This document shows positions 10,168-21,322 of a DNA stretch of 64,000 bases, in pieces. The notes under the pieces are model-generated. The model was not told where the DNA came from and did not search any database. It saw nothing but the letters and a program-made list of their open reading frames with translations. Source of the DNA: Eukaryota sp. TZLM1-RC (Eukaryota > Metamonada: BaSk clade); assembly GCA_040285825.1 (NCBI GenBank), contig JAUPSS010000008.1:868001-932000 (forward strand). The letters run 5' to 3'. A program made the translations under genes and the position numbers. Every line of letters starts with the position of its first letter. Within the stretch, counting starts at the first letter, position 1.

Positions 10168-12516
10168 AATTGTAGAGCGTCGAAATATATATATATATGA
10201 TCTGCTCCATGAAGGCTGTCCATGAAGATTCAGCAGTCATTTTGCGACTGATCTCAGGTGGTCTTACAGACCTTAAAGCCTTCTCAACATCGGTAGGGTA
10301 TTTGTACTGGGTGCTGAGTAGCAAATATTCCCAGATTTCGGCGTCAGATGGGTTGTTGCCTAACACGTTTGTTCGGCCTCCATAAAAACTCTGCCATTCT
10401 GCGATCACCTTACCCTCGATCATAAATTTCAAATACAAAGGGTCCACTTCGAAGAACATAGATCTAACGAAGTCGTACTGATGAACAGGTTGACCGTATT
10501 TGGTGATCGGCGTAAATGCTCTGGTGGGTCCATCGCGATCCCTAACTGTTTTAGCCCAATTGCCAAAGTTAAGAACGAAGTAGAAGATCTTCTTGGCGTC
10601 AAACGCTTCATTTAACTTAACTAGGCATCTCAGTTTGTCGTCTATTCTTTTCCTCAATTTCTCCTCGTCTGTTACAGGAGTTCTATAAAGACCGAGGGTG
10701 TCGACGAGAGAATCTCTAGGAGCATTCGTTCCTAGGGGTTGCGTGGGTATAGATGATTTTATAACAGATGCTTGTGTAGGAGTTGCTTCACAAGAAGCTC
10801 TCCTAGATGCCAGAGGCCCTACAGAAGGTGTACTAAATAGGTTCATATTCCTCTCTTCTGAAGGCAATGTTTCGCCCAACTTAATGATAAATCTTGTCTT
10901 AGGAGGTTCCTCCTGCACAGGTACGGTCTGGGCTGGTGGCCTTAAATCCACCCAATCTGGTGCATCTTTAGATCCTCTAGGGACCCCTGCTAGTTTATGA
11001 TCATATGGAAGGCAACTGCTCTTTATTAAGACATTCTCAAAAACATTTTGGTCGGGCGAGCTATCAACCCATGCCTTAAGTTTAGCCATCCATGCATCAG
11101 GGTATACTAGTTTTAACTTGTTGGGGCCAACACGTTGCTCTTTCAATTCAATTACCCTTGTGCCGATTTCTCTAATATAGGACTCTTTGGTATGAAATTG
11201 AAGGGTGTCACCTCGAGATTCATCGAATCTGCCCCAAGCATAATAAAAATGTCCGCAATGGAATCTTTTGGGTGTACATTCTCCACTAGGAAATGCCTTA
11301 CGACGCCTCTAAGGTTTCTACCTTGTTGATTATGAGGGTACATCTTAGCTATCCAAAATAGTCTGTCGTAAGCTTCTTGATTTCCACTGAAATATATTTT
11401 GTGGTCATCAATTGCATCCCTATGCCATTTGGCAGGCCTGGGAGTAGCAGCTTGATACTTTGAACGAGGTGCGCTAAAATAGCAATCCTCGACTGCACTC
11501 ATTCCACACGAGACTGCCGAATCGGTAAGATCATCCAATCTCTTCAAAAGATTTGGACTCTGATCATAACTCTCGTAGACGACGTCGTCAAGTGTTTTGC
11601 CGTGGGCTTCCCCAAAGAGGAAGGGCCAACGTTTCGTTAAATAGTCACGTCGGACCTTCTCACATTCGGCTGGGTCTACGTCTCCCGCAAGACGCTCTGA
11701 CTCATTCTCAGGAATTTTTAATAATTCGTCATCACTCCAATCCATTACATCTTCGGGAGGATTGGCGATGAGGTCCAATAAGAAATCTCTAGTTGCAGCC
11801 TCAACTGCCTTTGCTAATTTCCTTCGGTAAAGACCCTGAGAAGTCCTTTCCGTAGATGGGAAACTAGGAGTTGGATTAGGAGGATTGGGTGTATGAGGTG
11901 GTTCATCATCGCTCTCATCCCCTATCCTGCTGTAGTTCTGATTAAGAGATCCTCTGGAATCACTTTGAGGTTCCTCACTTGAGCTGATGTCAGAAGTAGG
12001 TGAGGAGGGAGTTTTACGTGAGGAGCTAGTCGTAGACTGTTGCGCGCCTTCGCCTCCTTCACCTTCTGTACAAGCGTCAGATTTATTACTTACAACAAAC
12101 GCTTTGAATCTCCGTTGCTCGCTCGGAGTGAGAAAACTCTTCCTACAAGGAAGGAGCTCCGAGGAGTTATTGGGATATGTGTACAGTTCTGTCACATCCA
12201 CAACGTGGTTACCTCTCTCCTTATTAGGGAGGTGACTTCCTTTCTGGGAGGAAGGGCTCTCCTCAGTGTGAAGTTCACTCTCCTTATTGGGAAGGTGGCT
12301 TTCTTTCTGAGAGGCAAGGCTCTTCTCAGCGGAAAGCTCACTCTCCTTAGGAGGATTACTCTTCCCGAAGGAAGGATTACTCTCCGTAGGTGGAGGATTA
12401 CTCACCGTGGGTGGTGGATTGTTCTCCTTCAAATAAGGGACATTACTCTTCCTCAGAGAGGAAGGAGGGTTATCATTGTGGCTTTTCAGGCCATTAATTA
12501 ATGATGCTTTATCCAT
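10148..12516 (-). pseudogene. Gag region of Ty3 copy 2
   Basis: Gag from the ATG at 12516, in two frames because of a one-base deletion near 11232 (four Cs where copy 1 has five). The N-terminus has the same Ser/Asn/Pro repeat block as copy 1 plus an extra unit (SELHTEESPSSQKGSHLPNK). The second frame ends at an expanded AT dinucleotide run near 10190, where copy 1 reads straight through. Confidence 0.88.
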
Positions 12517-12519
12517 ATA

Positions 12520-12637
12520 TGATAACAAAGAATAAGGAATAATTTATTAGAATTTCAGCGGCCCTTATAAAGGCCATCACTAGTGAACTATGTTATATAA
12601 ACATAAATGTACTAGACTAATTGTCCACAGTACAACA
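12520..12637 (-). repeat. 5' LTR of Ty3 copy 2
   Basis: A 118-bp repeat with TG...CA ends, nearly identical to 5743-5860. At 12637 it abuts an oppositely oriented integrase fragment, so no host target-site duplication can be read here. Confidence 0.92.
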
Positions 12638-13596
12638 ACAAAGTCTAAGAAAGATTTTGGTGGACTCTGGCGATTATAGCAATTGGAGTGAATATATCCC
12701 AATTGTACAACTTCAAATCAATTCAATTATTAGTAGAGTTACTGGTCATTCGTCCTACAGTTTAATGTTTGGTAGCGACCACAGCCCTAGAGCTGATCCT
12801 AGTGATATGTTTGAACTAATAAAATCAGCTAACGTTAATATTCCCTTTGTTAAAGATCTTGAAGCAAAACTTGAAAGGATTTCAAAGAAGAGAGAAGAGG
12901 CAGAGCACAGGCAAGCTCAACAACTGCCTGAAGTTAACAAACATAGGAACCCTTTTAATAAAGGTGACTTAGTTTTGCGATTAAAGACTAATGGTAAACT
13001 CCATGGTTGCTTCGCTGGCCCTTTTCTCGTTGAAGAAGTTAAATCCAATAAAAGTTTATTACTCAAGAATCTTGTCACTGGTTCGATGTCTACGGCAAGT
13101 ATAAATCATTGTAAACTATACCTTTCAGACTTCCCTAAAGAAGATCTTGATTGGCATAAAAATATTGCTGCTGGTGATATGGAAGAATCTGTAATCGTTA
13201 AAATTATAGATCACTTTGATTACGTAGATTCGAACAATAATAAAGTTCCTTATTGTACCGCAGTTTGGTATGGCGGCGAGACTTCGTCTGTCCCAGTTGC
13301 TGACGTCAAAAGCACTGAGGCATATCAAACATATTTGCGCTCAATTAGTCCTCACACTACCAGGAAACGGAAGGCATCTTCTAATTTCAAATCTAAGACT
13401 AATTCCCCTGCAGTCAGTACTCGTAGCTCTCGTTCGAGACCTAAGAGAGGGAAAAGGTAGTGTTGTACTGTGGACAATTAGTCTAGTACATTTATGTTTA
13501 TATAACATAGTTCACTAGTGATGGCCTTTACAAGGGCCGGTGAAATTCTAATAAATTATTCCTTATTCTTTGTTATCATATATGGATAAAGCATCA
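12638..13596 (+). mobile_element. Inverted integrase-LTR-gag stub fragment of the same Ty3 family
   Basis: A plus-strand fragment starts inside the integrase core at a point with no element boundary. It runs through the GPF-type tail and the Ser/Arg/Lys-rich C-terminus to the stop at 13458-13460, continues through an LTR (13461-13578), and then 18 nt of the gag start, where similarity stops. The integrase tail here is open where copy 2 has a UAA. Together with 12520-12637 it forms an inverted LTR pair around 823 bp. The LTR followed by gag start shows that this was once also a head-to-tail junction. Confidence 0.88.
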
Positions 13597-13597
13597 C

Positions 13598-14450
13598 ATG
13601 TCATTTAAAACTCAGAAAATATGAACACTAATCCTCATTGATTGTCCGTGTTGATTGATCTACCTCCTCCAATCATTAAGTTTGCAAATACTTATTCATT
13701 AAATGCATTACCTCCTGCTGATAACCTTGATCGATGGAAAATTGTCGGAAAATGTCTGATGGATTCAAGTTATTATCTGATGTGTGCTCAATAAGTCAAT
13801 TTGGACCAACATTATTGTGTCAATTTTTTTTGCAGTTGTCCACATCATCAAGTTGTCGAAATATACCAAAGACAGAAATGGAGACATGATTCAATTTGAA
13901 ATAATTTTGTTAACCTCTGGCTTCCTTTCCTAGATTATCATGATGTTTACTGCAATTTACCTTATCACACAAATCATTATATAAATTTTCCTTTGGTTGT
14001 GACTGACTTAAGACCTGATCTAATTCTTATCTCAAAATATACAGATGAATCAAGAAGGAATACAGTCCTGATTTGTGAATTAACACCAATGATGGAACAT
14101 CATTTAGATAGTACGATAAAAAGTTCGAAATATCAGAGTCTTGAATTGTTTTTGTCAAATTTGGATTGTTTGGTTGAATCATTTCCTTCCGAAGTTTGAA
14201 CAAGAGAAATAGTTGCTAATATTTGCGTTTCATTGATGAGACAATTACTCATTCCAAAGTCTACAATGAAAACCATCTGTCAAGAACCAGTATTTTAAGC
14301 TGTCAATTGTTCATACCACATTTTTTTCCCTGGAGAACTTCGTATATGGTTGTTTGATGGAAGAGAGTAGATTGAGAGAAACACACCATGGTCAGTGGTT
14401 CAAAAGTGTTGCAAGCTCAGTATTTCACATTGATTATTAATGGGAAAAAT
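13598..14450 (+). mobile_element. Non-LTR retrotransposon remnant, family C (restriction-like endonuclease)
   Basis: A decayed copy of a repeat also found at 25690-26960. The readable part near 13993-14260 has the pattern DLRPDLILI...VLICELTPMMEHHL...KYQSLELFL. This is the RPD...ELT.P.E...K..KY signature of the restriction-like (PD-(D/E)XK) endonuclease seen at the C-terminus of some eukaryotic reverse transcriptases. Stops and frame changes on both sides mark it as dead. Confidence 0.6.
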
Positions 14451-14734
14451 TGTTGTTTTTGTTAATAACATGTATTCTAAAAGTTCTCAAAATGAACAGT
14501 ACCAAAAAGCATCGTCCACTGTTAGTATACGAAATTGTGCTTCCCTACAACAAATTCAACATCTCATCGACTCTTACGTGCACATATCTATTCAAACAAA
14601 CCAAGGTCTGTAGACTTCGACAATTCAAGGTTGAATATGATTCAAGGATGTGTGTGATTGTTAATTCTGTTGTTGAAAAAACTCGTTCAATATCAATCCT
14701 TTTTGTAAAATTGTTATTAAACCAAAACACTATC

Positions 14735-14880
14735 TAAAATTCAATATCCTCTAAACAAGCATCACCATTACAAAATCTACTCATAGCATTTCGTTCATAC
14801 TCCACACCACTAGCAAAAAGAGCTTTAGAGTTCATTGTTGGAATAGACTTAAAAATAAAAAAAACAATTCTTGTCAACCA
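14735..14880 (-). mobile_element. C-terminal fragment of family B non-LTR element
   Basis: The minus strand reads SIPTMNSKALFASGVEYERN and ends in DACLEDIEF then stop. This matches the C-terminus of the plus-strand copy ending at 34838 (SIPTMISKALLAIGVEYERN...DIEF). It is only a terminal stub. The surrounding bases 14451-14734 and 14881-15420 hold no recognisable gene. Confidence 0.65.
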
Positions 14881-15429
14881 AAATTAAGGGTTCATCTTGA
14901 CGAAGTCTATACTACAAAACCTGTTTTGAAATTTTCAAAAAGTGCAATCAAGAAGGCCCAATATTGCCGAAAAGAGAAATAGCAAAAGACACAAGCTGAA
15001 AGGTCACATGTCCGAATCTACCTAATTGTTCCTATGGCGCAATAAAGAAATAAAAATAAACTATTTTTTATTTTTTGAGGATCAACTTTTAGTAACTAAC
15101 AAAATTGTGTACGAATCCTGTCAAATTTGTTTGGCGAAATACGTGGTGCTAGAGGATCAAGCAGCAAGTGATTCATATTTCCTGAATCACAAATTTAGAA
15201 AACAAAATCCAATGTTCTTGTGTATCAATGTTATTATTAACATCCATTTTTATACTTTTGCTTTGCCAACCATTGTGCGAATTTTCAACTTTTCATAATT
15301 AATTCACAATTTAATTGATTCACTTCAATATCTGATTGGGAGAAATTTTATTTATTTGTTTTAACGTTTTTGTCCTTGACACTAATCATGCTAAGTATCA
15401 AGGAATGACGATGCTGCTGATTCGGCTAA

Positions 15430-15984
15430 ATCTGATCTACTGTATCTTTCAGATTGAACTACTGGTTTGGCTCATTCAAAAAATGTAAGAAAGAAACACA
15501 TGTTCACCAAAGGTTGACTCAAAATCAACAGTGATTTTCAAATCAGTGATTGGTGATCGAGATTGGAGACTGGGAACAAGGAAAACGCATGAAATTCAAA
15601 GAAGCTACAAAAGGAAAAGGTTTGAGAGTTGTATTTAAAAAGACTGGTTATAAGATAACTTTAATTGATGAGTTTCAAAGCAGTTGCAATTGTTTCAATT
15701 GTAAGGAAGCTGAAAGGACAGTGGAAACAGACCAATGGTGCAAAAATCCAAGACCAAGGAAGAAACATGAGATCTCTATTCGTCACAGGGTTACCATGTG
15801 TATATCATGCGAAAGTATGTGGAACAGAGATCGAAATGCTTCATTAAATATGTTGACCATGATGAAAGCACATATCAATAAAGAAGTCAGTCCAGTATAC
15901 TTGCCGAGAGCCAAGATTGTTGAAGAATCAAAAACTCAGTCCCTCACTGTCAATATAAAAAGGACACTTCTTCCATTGTTATAG
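15430..15984 (+). pseudogene. Fanzor (eukaryotic TnpB-like nuclease) C-terminal fragment
   Basis: An open segment from 15550 carries the end of a TnpB/Fanzor RuvC domain. It reads GDWEQGKRMKF, then a gap, then LIDEFQSSCNCFNC (the DEx-TS-CxxC start of the zinc finger), then CISCESMWNRDRNASLNML, where CxxC closes the zinc finger and NRDxNA carries the RuvC-III aspartate. Upstream frames (15430-15550) give broken similarity. No RuvC-I part lies upstream, so this is a fragment. Fanzors are RNA-guided DNA endonucleases carried by eukaryotic transposons. The fragment ends 16 bp before the next gene. Confidence 0.75.
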
Positions 15985-15999
15985 ACATCATCTGTAACA

Positions 16000-17112
16000 A
16001 TGGGCAATATCCCCACAACTTCTGTGGTTTATCCCAAATTATCGCGCTCTATTCAACACACGTTGTCAAACCCTTCATGTATCTCACACAATTTCAACAC
16101 ACTATCCTTTCTTGGAGCAGAGGTTATTTTTTCCTGGGTGCTTACTCGTTACGATCTACTTATTCAACATTTATGTCCTTCACAATCTCGACCATCCACC
16201 ACCATTGGAGCCCCACACAACCCATCCGATGGTGATGTAAGTTCATCGGAGACAGAAGATGATGGTATTCTCCCCTCTCCTGTTACACTTTGCACACACT
16301 TTCGTTCTAGACAATTTCTCTCTTCTATGGTGTCCCCTCTAGCTTCTCACTATTCTTTGTATAACGGAAACGATACCTTTGTGAGGGGTAATCTTTTTGA
16401 AGCTTTAATTGGTGGTATCTGTATCAGCCATTACTTGACGAAGAAGAAATCCGATGAAATTGCATGTTACCTATACTCAACTCTTTCTTTCCTTGACAGC
16501 TTCTTTGCCATCCACCTCCCTCCCAAGCTTCCCCATGTCACTGTCCCTTCACAATCAACAGATGTACGACCCCTCCACCAATGCTCGTTCCTCACCTCAC
16601 CTCCCCATTCTCAACTGTCTGGTCTGTTGAAGTCATCTCAATTTAGGTGTTGTCAGAGCACCAGAAACGCCGATCTAAACACTCCTGAAGATGCGATATC
16701 TGGTGTCTTTTCTTTGTTGTATCTCTTAGTCAATTCACTCAAGTTTAAGCATCGAGATTTTTGTAGTTTTGGAAACTTTGTTGCTATCGGCATACTCTAT
16801 TCTGCACTTTTGGCAAAGAAAGACCGCCCTGATACTTATAATGGTATAAAGTCATCAATCAAATCAGCCAATCAATCAGAATTTAAAAGAATACTTTCCA
16901 ATTCTGATAGGCTCACTCTTGTTAAGTCTACATTACCAAAATTTAGTGAATATGGTAAAGAGTGCCAGCTTTTTTTGACTAGAAAACAAGAAAATAGAAG
17001 AAATAAATTGGTTACTAGATTTGGTAGTTTCATTAATGTTAGTTTAGTGTTTCATTGTGTTTGTGCTTGCACAGCTTTTCTGTATTTGAAGGCTTTTATA
17101 AATAAGAATTAA
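16000..17112 (+). CDS. RNase III-fold protein with lost catalytic residues and C-terminal membrane anchor
   Basis: A 370-residue intronless protein. Residues ~15-160 follow the RNase III layout: HTLSNPSCISHN then TLSFLGAEVIFSWVL at 34-48 (family: ALTHxS...ERLEFLGDAVL), LCTHFRSRQFLSSMVSPLA at 97-115, and FVRGNLFEALIGGICI (EALIGG at 134-139). In the family the first signature supplies E, E and D and the second D and E. Here these are N, S and A, and N and E, so only the last Glu remains. An acidic Ser-rich insert (near 76-90) splits the domain. The last ~30 residues hold a hydrophobic stretch (SLVFHCVCACTAFLYLKAFI) like a tail anchor. No dsRNA-binding domain is seen. Dead RNase III folds are known in mitochondrial ribosomal proteins mL44 and mL57, but the anchor does not fit those. 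Function unknown. Confidence 0.6.
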   Translation: MGNIPTTSVVYPKLSRSIQHTLSNPSCISHNFNTLSFLGAEVIFSWVLTRYDLLIQHLCPSQSRPSTTIGAPHNPSDGDVSSSETEDDGILPSPVTLCTHFRSRQFLSSMVSPLASHYSLYNGNDTFVRGNLFEALIGGICISHYLTKKKSDEIACYLYSTLSFLDSFFAIHLPPKLPHVTVPSQSTDVRPLHQCSFLTSPPHSQLSGLLKSSQFRCCQSTRNADLNTPEDAISGVFSLLYLLVNSLKFKHRDFCSFGNFVAIGILYSALLAKKDRPDTYNGIKSSIKSANQSEFKRILSNSDRLTLVKSTLPKFSEYGKECQLFLTRKQENRRNKLVTRFGSFINVSLVFHCVCACTAFLYLKAFINKN

Positions 17113-18216
17113 CCTTGTCTTTGTGTAGAAACTTTTAATATACAATGAACCATTCACTCAGCTACGTAAAACCAGTAAAAATAAAGAGATCGCATTGACA
17201 AACACTAATGGGACTGGGGTGAGAGAACAGAACACAGTATCAAACTTTCTATAACGCGTCGATATGAGTAGAAAAGGAGACCTAAATGACGTTTGAGAGA
17301 AGGGCTACCTTGTAGAAGCTGGTGGTAGCCAAGATTAACCTTCCTCATAAACCGTTCTTCATTAACGATTGTCACAGCATTGACAAGGAAGAGAAGAAAA
17401 AGAAGAATGGACATAAGATATAAGCACAATAAGCACAAATATGAGAAAATGTTGAGGGTGCTGCTCAAAATCAACAACGAAATTCTGTGTCTGATGTTTA
17501 CTAAAAAAATTGTAAACCCCTCTATACACCAACTATTTGCTGACGAGCTTTATAGATCAGGATTTTGCTGAGAAAATCTTGATTTATTGAATTTAATCCC
17601 ATCGGTTTATGTTTGATTTTGTCAATTGTTCAAGTTCAATAAAGGATGAATAGGTGACACGGAATCCATCAAAAAAACACCACTATATATATTTCTGAAA
17701 ACTTATATTTAATACCTGCCTAATTTTCTATAAATTGAAGACAGTCTTTAAAAGTAGGAATTCAGTAGGCTGCTCAATTACAATACTAGACAATAGTTTC
17801 AGTTAAAGATTCCAACATGCTTGCCACGAAGAAAATACATTTGCTACCATTGTGTTTGACTACTGTTGCTCACTCTGTATGTGGTCATATTATTGTTCTT
17901 TGATATTACTATAACTACCACATAAATTGTTTATCGTGAAAAGGAAAAAGTGGACGACTTGAGGTCATGCTTCACAAAATGAACCAATTCTTCGTCTATT
18001 AAGTACTGAACAGCAGGACAATCTATCAATTATCGATTTCAAGGTGGAACAATACACTGTTAGCTCATTGTAATCAAAAAAATGTTTAGCAAAATGGAAG
18101 AGAATACCTAGAGAAGATGTTCCACCATTAAAGAAATTTCTTATCATGGACTAATAACACTGAGGTTAACAGTGCAATTATTTTTTCCCAACTATATCAA
18201 CCTCGATCTACTCATT
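17113..18216. other. Intergenic region, no gene recognised
   Basis: About 1.1 kb of AT-rich sequence. Short frames at 17205-17571 and 17965-18147 show no recognisable motif. No tRNA, LTR or element similarity was seen. Confidence 0.5.
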
Positions 18217-19118
18217 ATGAACACCGACACTGTGATTCTTCCCCTGCAAAAGAAGGTCAAAAGACTGCGCGATCGTATGGAGCGTGTCTCCAAAATTGAG
18301 CAGCTCCGTGATTCTGGTGCTGCTCTCGATGATAACCAATTTGCCGCTCTTGAGTCAAAACCTCAACTTGAGTTCTGTCTCTCTACATTGGAACCCCTCA
18401 GTGTCGATGTACAGAAGAACGCTCTCACTGTTTGTTCCATAATCTCATCTCACTGCAGTCCCTGAGGTCAAATGTAGCCCAGCTGATGAAGGACCGAATG
18501 ACCTTTGATTTTGTTGTACAATTTTTCGAAGACTCGACGAATCGGTCGGCCTTCTTGAAGGAAATGCAGTCAAGAGTTGCTGATGGCGAAACCCCTCTTG
18601 TGAAATCCGATGATGATATCGACGCCTTATTGAAGGTATATAAGTTAATAAACCCCATCAATCGTGATGAAATTGACTCCGTTGCTGAAAACGCTGCCCG
18701 CCTCTTTGTCGATCCAAGAAAGAAAGATCAACGAGTTATTGAAATGATCCGCGAGGTAGCGATGTCTAAAGTTTATAATGAAGGGCCTCAATCAATGACC
18801 CCAGTCGTAGAAGAAGCCCAAATTGAGCCTGTGGAACAACCTCAAGAAACAACACATGTAGCACCTGTTTCTGAGGAAGTTCTTCCTGTTGAGGAAAAAG
18901 TAGTTGAAGCTCCTATAGTAGAAGAATCTCCAACTGAACCAATTGAAGAGCCTGTCCCCAAACAGCCCGAATTTGGTTTCCAAGTCGCAGCTGAACCTGA
19001 ACAAGCCCCTACTAAGTCTGATGATGGATGGCTCGGTGGTCATAAACCTAGAGGTCGTGGACGCGGACGTGGTGGTAGAGGTAGAGGCAGAGGTCGTGGA
19101 CGTCGTCATCAGAACTGA
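18217..19118 (+). CDS. Caprin-like RNA-binding protein with RGG tail (one 29-nt intron)
   Basis: Two frames become one 290-residue protein when a 29-nt GT-AG intron at 18430-18458 (starts GTTTGT, ends CTGCAG) is removed, joining NALT to SLRSN. The N-terminal half is helical (LQKKVKRLRDRMERVSKIEQ, LDDNQFAALESKPQLEF) and resembles the Caprin homology/dimerisation region, including the later KLINP.....VAENAARLF segment. The middle is Glu/Pro/Val-rich, and the C-terminus is GRGRGRGGRGRGRGRGR, an RGG-type RNA-binding tail. Caprin proteins bind mRNA and act in RNP granules and translational control. The order helical domain, acidic linker, RGG tail supports this, though sequence identity is low. 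A generic coiled-coil RGG protein is the alternative. Confidence 0.55.
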
Positions 19119-19242
19119 TTGTGAGCAACTGAATGTTATTGTTATTACGTCCACTGTATAAGTATATTTATAAACAACAGTCTGCTGAACGCTTTTGTTT
19201 CACGTAATAAATTTATTAAAGTATAAAGTTATTTAATAAAGA

Positions 19243-19700
19243 ATGTTACCCACTACTAGAAATTTAGTTACCACTAACCAAGTTCTACATAAGGGTCAAC
19301 CAACTGCATTTCATAAACAGAGTTTGAAAATGGTCAATACACGAGCCCAAGTTCATAGACTCAAACCACCTGAGCAATTTGACTTTTGGTGTAATTTTAT
19401 CGATTTGAACCAACCAATGTTCAAACAAAAAATTTATAAATTTAACAACATTATCCACATGAATGGATTTATTGGTGCGGTGGAATTTGCTCCATCGGAT
19501 CTAAAAGGTCACTGATGTAAGACAGACAACAAGGCTAGTATTCATGATTTATATACTGATGATGTTGATGTTGATAGTTTTCGAGACAAACGAATCGCTG
19601 GTTGTGATCCCGGTGACCGTGACTTAATGCATTTTGGCAGTAATGGTACCAAAAATCGATAAGGCTTTTCAATAGAAATAATCTGGCATTTCAAAATAGG
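19243..19700 (+). pseudogene. Fanzor fragment carrying RuvC-I
   Basis: An open stretch, then frame breaks. It includes IDLNQPMFKQKIYKFNNIIH, matching DLNQPMFKQKSYKFNNIIH in the decayed Fanzor at 55860-57950, and KASIHDLYTDDVD followed by IAGCDPGDRDLMHFG, the RuvC-I DPG motif with its catalytic Asp. Stops follow at once (after GTKNR). It lies 124 bp downstream of the Caprin-like gene. Confidence 0.7.
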
Positions 19701-20633
19701 TTTGCAATTGATGAAGCCAGAATGAATGGTAATGAAAGGTCTCAACATTTGAACAACAGATAGTTATTTTTTTTCAAATTATCAATTTTATTAAAAACCT
19801 ATAACTCATCATCTAAATAATTCATCTCTCCAAAAACAAAAACTCTAGATGCAACTCTTTTATAGTGAGATCCAAGAGAAAGCAAAGCATCAGAAACCAT
19901 CTTCTACATTTTTTAAAAATAGAAAACACAATTCTATTTTGCCAAAACAATCTGTTGAATTTCTGTTGGTTCTTCTCTTGACAATCATTTCAAAGTTTGC
20001 CAAAAAACGTATAGCCGTTGGGGCAAGCGAACCAAATAGAAAAAATACAAGTGGATACAAATTGTATTTTGCATACTGTTGGCTGGACAATTTGGATAAA
20101 GGTTCACTGTATTTTTTGATTTTGAAATTTTCAGCATTTGAACGAAGATTATGAATTCCAGAATGAGCAAGCCTTTCATTTGAGGCAGTGCAAATATCAA
20201 TAGACAAAACATTCAAGAAATTGAAGGTTCCATCTAATCCAGCTAATATTACATCACCTCTATTATTCTTATGAAAATCATCTTCAGTATCAAACAGAGC
20301 TGACAACAAAGGTTCCAAAAAGGATTCAATTCTTTGAGACTAAACATACAGTATAATTGGTCTCTTACAGCATCGTGAACCTTGCTTCTAAAAGTAATAA
20401 AATGTTTACAATTCAACAAATGAGTAATGGTAATTTTTCGAAAACATTTTGAAAATAAATTATGAGGTAAATCATCAGGCCAGATAAAGGAACGAAATCT
20501 CATATTCAAAGTCCAAGCAGAATCAGTTAAGAGAGTGCCATAAACTTGAGGAATTGTTGTTATTAAGGCAGAAGAAGTACTATCGCACATATCTTGTAAA
20601 AGATTTGCAAAAGCGAGATTCTTTTTCTTGTAC

Positions 20634-20772
20634 TGTTGTTGTCGAACTTAAATTGAATTAGTAGGTTTCATTGTATTTTGACTGATGACGTGATACTCGT
20701 TTATGAATCAGTTTTATTAATAAACTCAGATTTCTCTCTCTCCTTCGTGTGTTCATCTGCCTAACGGCATCA
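20634..20772 (+). repeat. Left 139-bp LTR of the TRIM-like element
   Basis: Starts TGTTGTTGTCGAAC and ends ACGGCATCA. It differs from the right copy only at a few positions, so the insertion is fairly recent. Confidence 0.9.
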
Positions 20773-21322
20773 ATAATTATTGGCCCTTCTTATTTCAGAT
20801 GACTGTTCCCTCTGTTAACCTGACGTCTCTTTCTTCCATGAAAGTTGAAAGTGTTCTTCTGTTCCTATAGGAGTGAAAGATTTATTCTTCAGTGACTCCT
20901 AAGAAAGAGCTTGTTCCAGCAAGACTCTTGGTCGATTCTTTTCTGTTAGAGTCCCTATCTCTCCAGAAATCCGACGGCTGATCCAGTGACGATGTTCTTC
21001 TCAGACATCTACAATTTGTCGTATCGTTCGCCATGTACGAAGATTTTAGTCTGGCTATGTCAGAACTGATGCTTTATGTCCGTATTGGTGACGTCCGAGA
21101 ACGTATGTCCTGTTACCTGCGACGTTTTTTCCAGGTAAAGAGTAGGGCTTCCGGACTGAAGTTGCCAGACATAGCTTTTTTGAACCGATTTGCCAGAGGA
21201 CTTCTTTTCGTAGGTATCCAACGTTCTCATACCATCGATGCACCGGAGAATTTAACAAACCCCATATCTCCCCTCTATTGAGCCAGTACTGTATTTGTCC
21301 TCAGAAAAATGGGAAAAAGTAG

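Larger units (their letters stand above)
5861..12516 (-). mobile_element. Ty3/gypsy LTR retrotransposon, copy 2, full length but disabled
   Basis: Complete internal region between LTRs at 12520-12637 (5') and 5743-5860 (3'). Gene order is gag, protease, RT, RNase H, integrase. Compared with copy 1 it carries its own lesions: a one-base loss near 11232 in gag, four extra bases in an AT run near 10190, an extra T near 8170, W-to-UGA near 7602, Q-L to Q-stop at 7506-7508, and W-to-UAA near 6055 in the integrase tail. It shares the UGA at 7992-7994 and the integrase frame change at 7071-7079 with copy 1. The gag head has an extra ~21-residue repeat unit that copy 1 lacks. Confidence 0.93.

Noticed and set aside
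14450-15300. Protein-coding gene in the 90-95-codon frames
   Set aside because: Both strands open only by AT bias; part of it is an element stub.
16000-17112. RNA interference system built around the RNase III-like protein
   Set aside because: Catalytic acids are missing, and no Argonaute, PAZ or helicase gene is in the window, so a Dicer role is unsupported.
18792-19161. Frames opposite and beside the RGG tail
   Set aside because: Produced by GGT/CGT repeats of the RGG coding sequence.
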